Below are positions 59,242 through 64,000 of a DNA stretch of 64,000 nt, piece after piece. Positions within the stretch are counted from its first letter, which is position 1; each line of letters starts with the position of its first letter. Location of the stretch: assembly GCA_024752435.1 (NCBI GenBank), contig CP103024.1, positions 434,001-498,000 of the forward strand, given 5' to 3'. The notes under the pieces were generated by a model. It was not told the origin of the DNA. It searched no databases and worked only from the letters and a program-made list of their open reading frames with translations. The DNA comes from Allantophomopsis cytisporea. Its lineage: Eukaryota > Ascomycota > Leotiomycetes > Phacidiales > Phacidiaceae. Both the position numbers and the translations under genes were made by a program.

Positions 59242-60653
59242 TCAAATCGCAAAAGGACAACCACCGGTTCTAGCCCCCCTAATCCTCTTCTCATCCTGAT
59301 TCGTAAAGTCCAAACCCTTACCCATCAGCATCTTTGGCCCAACCTCGGAAAACAGATAACCCCTTGGAGAATACAATTCCCCCTTATCGCCTGGAATATC
59401 TCCACCAGCCAGCCAAACCAACCACGCCTCAAGTCCCCATCGATTTAGGAAACCAGGTTTGTTATAATATGGGTGTGCCTGATAGTCATTATAAAAATAT
59501 CTTCCACTCTCATCCGGCTTATCGCTGAAATTATGCACGCGCATGAAGTAGGCGCGTGGCAGTGCGAGATAGCGGAGTATGAACTTACGCAGCCCAAAGA
59601 TACCATGGACAGCAACGTGGTAAGCCGGTGGTGCCTCTTCAAACATCATGGAAGCACGTAGGCGCTCGCCCATCAGCACGCTGATAGCCTTCCTACCGAT
59701 GGGACGGACAGCATGTGGCACGAGGTGTAAGAGTAGCGCAACAGTTTCGTTGGCCGTTCGGTGATTTGATTGGGCAGGCACCATGTTATCCTCCTCATTT
59801 GACTTGGCCCAGGCGGATATATCGTCGAAGAATTCGAGGCCATCTTTCCAGGTGGGATAGTGACGTAGCTTGCTATATGAGATGCCCATGCTATCTCCTA
59901 TGCTTTTCCAGAGGGTAGCAATAGCGCAGGTTTCCATTTCTGAGAGGGGTCGCCATTCGTATTTCCTAATCCAGGATATGGGCTCGGTGATGAAAACTGA
60001 GAGGGTATATAGGAGGTCATCTTGGGAGATCTTGCCGGACTTTTGGTAAATGCTGTGGATATAGTTCATGCGGGCTATGGCTTTGATGGTTCGCTCTGCT
60101 GTGGGGGGGTGGGATGTGAATTCTCCAATCAAGACCTCGGTATCTAGGAGATGGGATTAGCGGAGTTCTTGCAATTCATCTCACATAGATATCATCATGC
60201 CAAAGAAATTTCACGGCAGCAGATTAAGGAGGACAGACCGGCGTATCTCTTCGAGGCATTCTCGGGAGTACTCAGCTCCTTCGTCTGCAATAAAAGGCTC
60301 GAGATTGATGGAATCCCATAAGTCTGGATCAAAGTCAGATATTATTTCTGAGCATAAAGTCGGTTACATACCTTGAAAAGAGCAAATTGCAGAGATGTAA
60401 GGTATAGTTTTGGAAACTCAAGCTCAGCTAAGAAAGCCACGATAAGTTGAGCATCATTATCAGTCATTCGAGATAAAGATGCGCGATCGGGATAGTTCAT
60501 CTTTTTTTGCATCGCATCTCGACGCCTGAAACGAAGAAGGGAGCATAACAATGTGTAGCCGATGAAGATAGGAATTGCCATGCTCATCGACGACATAGAG
60601 CTCAACGGTGACCTCGAGGGAGATACTATTGGAGTTGCACTGACATTCTCCAT
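59242..60653 (-). CDS. MpaB-type ER-bound oxygenase (DUF2236 family)
   Basis: Exons on the minus strand are 60653-60372, 60323-60239 and 60143-59242 (introns 48 and 95 nt), giving 422 residues. A single N-terminal membrane segment (MAIPIFIGYTLLCSLL, about 25-40) is followed by RFRRRDAMQKK, placing the rest in the cytosol at a membrane. The body has YADTEVLIGEFTSHPP, ARMNYIHSIY, WIRKYEWRPLSEMETCA, LVPHAVRPIGRKAISVLMGE and RLRASMMFEEAPPAYH, the pattern of the MpaB/rubber-oxygenase-like family. MpaB takes part in oxidative cleavage of the farnesyl chain in mycophenolic acid synthesis. No biosynthetic cluster is present here, so the substrate is unknown. The second donor (GTCTGT) is weak but required by phase and likeness. 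Confidence 0.82.
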
Positions 60654-61979
60654 CTTCTTGGAGTTGTGTTACTGCTTTGATGAACTTGAGATCTTCCTGG
60701 CTGATGCTTCATTACAGAGTAATATACATTTAGATGTGGGGTTGCAGGCGTTGTCGGAATTTAGACCGCAGCTGACATGTGTGTTTCTACGTAGATAGTA
60801 TGTTATTGACGTTGAATGGTGCTACGTACTACTACGTACAGTATTTGTATTTGCCGTAGTATACCTCAATTAGGACCGACAGACTTCAGGGTACATAATG
60901 ATATACCCATACACGTGCCATAATACCTACCGTAGCTTTCACGAAGGACTAATCAGAGACATTACTTATCCACCTCTGGGTCTTGCTGCGTTTAGAGGGC
61001 TGCGAGCGTCCTGTAGTTCAGCCACAGATCCGCATTTGACGAAAGCCCCAGATTGCGGGGTACAATAGGTAGCCATAACTGGATCCACGTTACTTCCAAA
61101 GATGCGACACAAAGTGTTTACAGGACACTGGGGTCACTCGAGTAGCGGCAAAAGCTTATCAATGAAAAAAGGTACTACGTACGGTACGATATGTCGGCCT
61201 TTGTGCCTATACTTGCGACTGTGGCTCGCATTTAATATGATACCCTTTGCATTCGACTCCCACGATAACAGTACGTTACTTACACCTAAATTCCACTTAC
61301 GTAGTAGAATTGTACCTTTTATTTGGCGAAGAAAGCAACGTATGTGTGACTGGGCTGCGAGGTACGATGAATGATAACGAGATGACTAAGTGCGAGATAT
61401 ACATATTGAAAGCCGGCATACACATCTTAAACCCCAAGTAAGAGTTCTCGTAGTATTCGTTGAGCTCCTGCGGCTCAGAAATTCCATCCAAGAAGATATA
61501 GCTTTGCGGTCATATGGTGAATAAGCATTTCATACAACAACACTCGCACTTCGCCTCGATATTCCCATCTCATACCGAGCAAAGACAAGCGCTCTGGTGT
61601 GCTGTGCACACGCTGATCATCACTTTCGGCGATGATATCTCGTCAAAATCCCTGATTCGGAATCTCATGACCATGCTATTGTGTGGCAAGGAGATGCCAA
61701 GCATGCTGAGAATGCCCAGAGTTTCTTGCGTTGTGGTGGCTATGTACGAGAGGTCCTATGTACCAGGAGGTATCACTACACAAAAAGGAATTACATACCA
61801 CCTCAGCAGACTGGGTATTTGCACAACAAAGGTTGTGTTTCACTTGGACTTCACGTGGACTTTGAGGAACATTACTGCACATCCAGAAAGATCATTGGCT
61901 TCATGAAAATCATTACATTCCTTTTTTTCAATTCTATATCTCCAAAGTCCATGCCTTCAAACTCCCGATCATAGTAACA
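60654..61979. other. Intergenic region upstream of the oxygenase gene
   Basis: About 1.3 kb with no recognised gene. Short frames, for example 61514-61906, have no family likeness. It includes the promoter of the oxygenase gene and the 3' UTR of the phosphoketolase gene. Confidence 0.4.
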
Positions 61980-64000
61980 TTAGTTGACAAAGAATCCATC
62001 CTCCTTGCTTGCCGGTCCACTATCAACACTGCCCTTCTCAAAGGCAGTACCAGGGAAGCTTGGAACATCGAAAGTGCCTTCTGGGTCTGTAGTTACTTTT
62101 CAGCAAAGCTCATTATCCCGACGGAAACCCCAAAGCCAAACATGGAAGAGGATATGGGGAAGACAAGTAAACATACCCTTAGAGTTCTTCATAATATACT
62201 CGTGTACCTTCGTAATCTGATGCCTGATCTCCATCACGGTCTCTACCATGGTCAGGCGCACCTTCTCATTGAACTTGGCACCTCCCTTAACCGCCGCCTC
62301 AGCAACATGATACCTAGAAACACAGTTACGTAGCATCATATCAAATGGTGTCGTCGTAGATCCCTCCTCCTTATAACATTCAATACTAATGCGGTCAAGA
62401 TTTGGGCGACCAAACAACAGTCCCTTGATCTCATTACTGTAGCCATGGTAGTTGAAATGCACGGGTCGATCCTCCGTAAACAACGCAGCGAATCCGTCAT
62501 GGGATAGAGAATGTGGGTGGAGCGTCTCGGCTTCAAGAATCATCAGATCGGTAACGTTCACGACTCTCACGCGCAGATCAGGCACACGGCGGCGCAGTAT
62601 GGCAGCCGCAACGACGACCTCAAACATGACTTCGGATCCAATACCGACGAGAACTACGTCTGGGTTGAGACCCTGGTCTGTGGATGCAAACTTCCAAATG
62701 GATGCACCGGCTCGGCAGTGTCTGTCTGCTTCTTCAACGGAGAGGAAGACGGGCTGTGGCTGCTTAGAGCCTACCATCAGGTTGACGTAGTTCTTTGATC
62801 GGAGGCAATGAGAGATAGTAGAAAGGAATGTGTTAGCGTCGGGTGGAAGGTACACTCTCGCTGCCGACGCCTTGAGATTCAACACGGCACCAATGAAGGA
62901 TGGATTTTGGTGAGAGAAGCCGTTGTGTTCCTGGCGGGTCCAAGTGGAAGTTTCAATGTAGTTCAACGAAGAGATATCAGAACGCCACTTCGTTTCAGCT
63001 GCCATTTTATTGAACTTGCTGTACTGTACCATCATGGTGTGGATTATACCCAGGAAGGACTCGTAGGAAGGGAAGATTCCGGTGCGTCCGGTCAAAGTGT
63101 AACCCTGCAGGAAACCCTGCATGGTGTGCTCTGACAACATCTCGACGACACGGCCACCACGGGCGTTGGAGAACTCGTCCCATTGGAAGTTGCGACCAGT
63201 GTGATTGAAGACGGCGTCAAGTTTGTTTGAGACGAGCTCATCTGGGGAGAATATACGGAGACTCTTGGGGTTGTTGACGAGGGCTTGGTCGATGAAATTT
63301 CCAATGGCCTTCATACAGGAGGCTTCAGTGCCCTTTTCCACACCGTACTTTGTCCACTCAGGGAGTTCAAGAACTTCGTGACATTTGTAGCTCTCAACCC
63401 GCTGGCCGATACGTTTTTTCTCGTCGACGGGGATGATGCTCTTGATAGAATCATTGATGTCTCCCGATTTAGTGAACAGAGCGGCTGGGCCATATGACAA
63501 AAGCCACTTCTGTAAATCCTTGAGTTGGTCTGGGCTTGTCTTTGCGGCCATCAATGGGACTTGATGGGCGTGGAACGATCCCTCGACATACTCGCCATCA
63601 ACAATCTTAGGCCCACTCCAACCCTTTGGGGTACGCATGATCAGGACTGGATATCTTGGCTTCATGATTGGCTTGCCGCTTCTTGCAGCCTTCTGGATCT
63701 TGCGGATTTCGTCAAGTGCCCACTGCATACTGGTAGCCAAGTCTCTGTCGATATCCTCGAGATCTTCGACGAAACGGACTTGGTAGCCATATCCGGTAAA
63801 GAGCGACACGATTTCCTTGTCGTCCATGCAGCCGTAAATTGTGCGCTCTGATATCTTGAATCCATTGACGTGAACAATTGGAATGACGCCTCCAGATTCG
63901 GCGGGATCAATATATTTCATGCCGTGCCTGAAGAGCATAATGTAAGAAGACAGTCACAAGATGAGGATGATTGGAAAGCTCACCAAGCACCAGCAGTAGG
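61980..64000 (-). CDS. Phosphoketolase (XFP), partial at right edge
   Basis: Minus-strand exons seen are 64000-63984 (edge), 63927-62177 and 62086-61980, with introns of 56 and 90 nt, covering about 624 residues of an enzyme normally near 800. The first visible codons PTAGAW continue HGMKYIDPAESGGVIPIVHV; the thiamine diphosphate GDG motif should lie just outside the window. Other signatures are IVHVNGFKISERTIYGCMDD, FTGYGYQVRFVEDL, PKGWSGPKIVDGEYVEGSFH, FQWDEFSNARGGRVVEMLSE and WTRQEHNGFSHQNPSF. The enzyme splits xylulose-5-phosphate or fructose-6-phosphate with phosphate to acetyl phosphate plus an aldose phosphate, in the cytosol. In fungi the acetyl phosphate feeds acetate kinase. The reading frame is intact and the last exon (DPEGTFDVPSFPGTAFEKG) ends normally. 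Confidence 0.93.

Noticed and set aside
60562..60798. Plus-strand frame of 78 codons
   Set aside because: Antisense to exon 1 of the MpaB-type gene.

Overview
The window looks like nuclear DNA of a filamentous ascomycete. Genes lie on both strands, mostly 0.1-4 kb apart. Introns are short (48-181 nt) with fungal GTATGT/GTAAGT/GTGAGT donors and CTGAC/CTAAT-like branch sites. The proteins are typical of Pezizomycotina. My impression is a leotiomycete of the Botrytis/Sclerotinia type, but that is recognition and not proof. All gene models were spliced by eye from reading-frame phase, splice consensus and family knowledge. I found no convincing transposon, tRNA, rRNA or CRISPR.

Layout, left to right. 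0-9.4 kb: long leader region, LARP1-like RNA-binding protein (+), ribosomal protein L35 (-), Golgi SNARE Gos1 (+). 10.5-18.3 kb: retromer Vps26 (+), fluoroacetate-dehalogenase-like hydrolase (-), nucleoporin Nup120 (-), Rad51 (-). 19-32.9 kb: a small conserved protein of unknown function (-), a gene-free 4.3 kb, a single-pass membrane protein (+), Rpl4 chaperone Acl4 (+), a cyanamide-hydratase-like HD enzyme (+), a multi-AT-hook protein (+). 35-44.7 kb: an F-box protein (-), then about 8 kb of simple-repeat-rich DNA holding at most a degenerate coding relic. 44.7-64 kb: a small secreted protein (+), a fungal protein of unknown function (+), an RWDD1/Gir2 protein (-) divergent from Puf6 (+), a glutathione transferase (-) downstream of a basic nuclear-type protein (-), a PIN-like carrier (+), an MpaB-type membrane oxygenase (-), and the C-terminal part of a phosphoketolase (-) that runs off the right edge.

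These are independent housekeeping and accessory genes, not a pathway cluster. There is a loose enrichment for translation and 60S biogenesis (LARP1, L35, Acl4, Puf6, Gir2-like). Two small-molecule detoxification enzymes, the hydrolase and the HD enzyme, lie about 16 kb apart.

The most unusual signal is at 52.8-55.3 kb. An unknown basic protein ends in a phase-0 donor that can be joined in frame to a phase-0 acceptor inside the first exon of the downstream omega-type glutathione transferase. This would make a fused protein of about 620 residues.
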